Below, in pieces: positions 5,593 through 5,638 of a DNA stretch of 5,638 nt (position 1 is its first letter; every line of letters starts with the position of its first letter). Location: the NCBI RefSeq assembly GCF_000721105.1, contig NZ_JOEV01000096.1:1-5638 (forward strand), written 5' to 3'. This stretch comes from Streptomyces cellulosae (lineage in GTDB: Bacteria; Actinomycetota; Actinomycetes; Streptomycetales; Streptomycetaceae). The notes beneath the pieces were generated by a model. That model saw only the letters and a list, made by a program, of their open reading frames with translations. It was not told the origin of the DNA and did no database searches. The position numbers and the translations under genes are program-made.

Positions 5593-5638
5593 GTTCGGCG
5601 GCGTCCTACTCTCCCACAGGGTCCCCCCTGCAGTACCA
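5593..5638 (-). rRNA. rrf: 5S ribosomal RNA, 3' part only
   Basis: On the minus strand the sequence from 5638 reads TGGTACTGCAGGGGGGACCC, then continues through TGTGGGAGAGTAGGACG and CCGCCGAAC. This is the 3' arm of bacterial 5S rRNA (helices IV/V and the 3' strand of helix I) in the form seen in Streptomyces. About 46 nt are visible; the remaining roughly 73 nt lie beyond the window edge. The mature end is placed at 5593 after CGAAC and could be one or two bases further. It is the last gene of an rrn operon running toward the protein operon, with its terminator palindrome directly after it. Confidence 0.95.

Overview
The window is very GC-rich, with G or C at nearly every third codon position in its reading frames, and it ends in the 3' part of a 5S rRNA gene whose sequence matches the Streptomyces type. 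I therefore read it as chromosomal DNA from a streptomycete or close relative. I saw no TTA codon in the five coding regions, so there is no sign of bldA-dependent control.

Layout. Positions 1-5473 hold five plus-strand genes packed head to tail: (1) the 3' part of a polytopic membrane protein with a Gly/Pro/Tyr-rich N-terminal tail (5' end outside the window); (2) a single-span DUF4129 protein; (3) a two-span DUF4350 protein; (4) a MoxR-type AAA+ ATPase; (5) a DUF58 protein with a degenerate von Willebrand A metal site. The junctions are a 4-nt gap, ATGA, ATGA and TGATG, so the set is almost certainly one polycistronic, translationally coupled operon whose promoter lies upstream of the window. 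Positions 5474-5592 are a short, more AT-rich gap with two hairpins. One is a perfect 34-bp palindrome that serves as terminator for the rRNA operon and probably also for the protein operon. Positions 5593-5638 are the 3' end of a 5S rRNA gene on the minus strand, so an rrn operon converges on the protein operon.

How the genes work together. MoxR ATPases are commonly paired with VWA/MIDAS-domain partners (RavA-ViaA, CbbQ-CbbO, NorQ-NorD) and act as chaperones or remodelers. Here the partner would be the DUF58 protein. The other three gene products are membrane proteins, so the simplest model is an envelope-associated complex in which the MoxR-DUF58 pair acts on the membrane components from the cytoplasm. 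The gene order matches, from memory, the Mycobacterium tuberculosis moxR2 region (Rv3689-Rv3693), so this is a conserved actinobacterial cluster rather than an accessory island. Its biochemical job is not established, and I found no mobile element, CRISPR array or phage signal.
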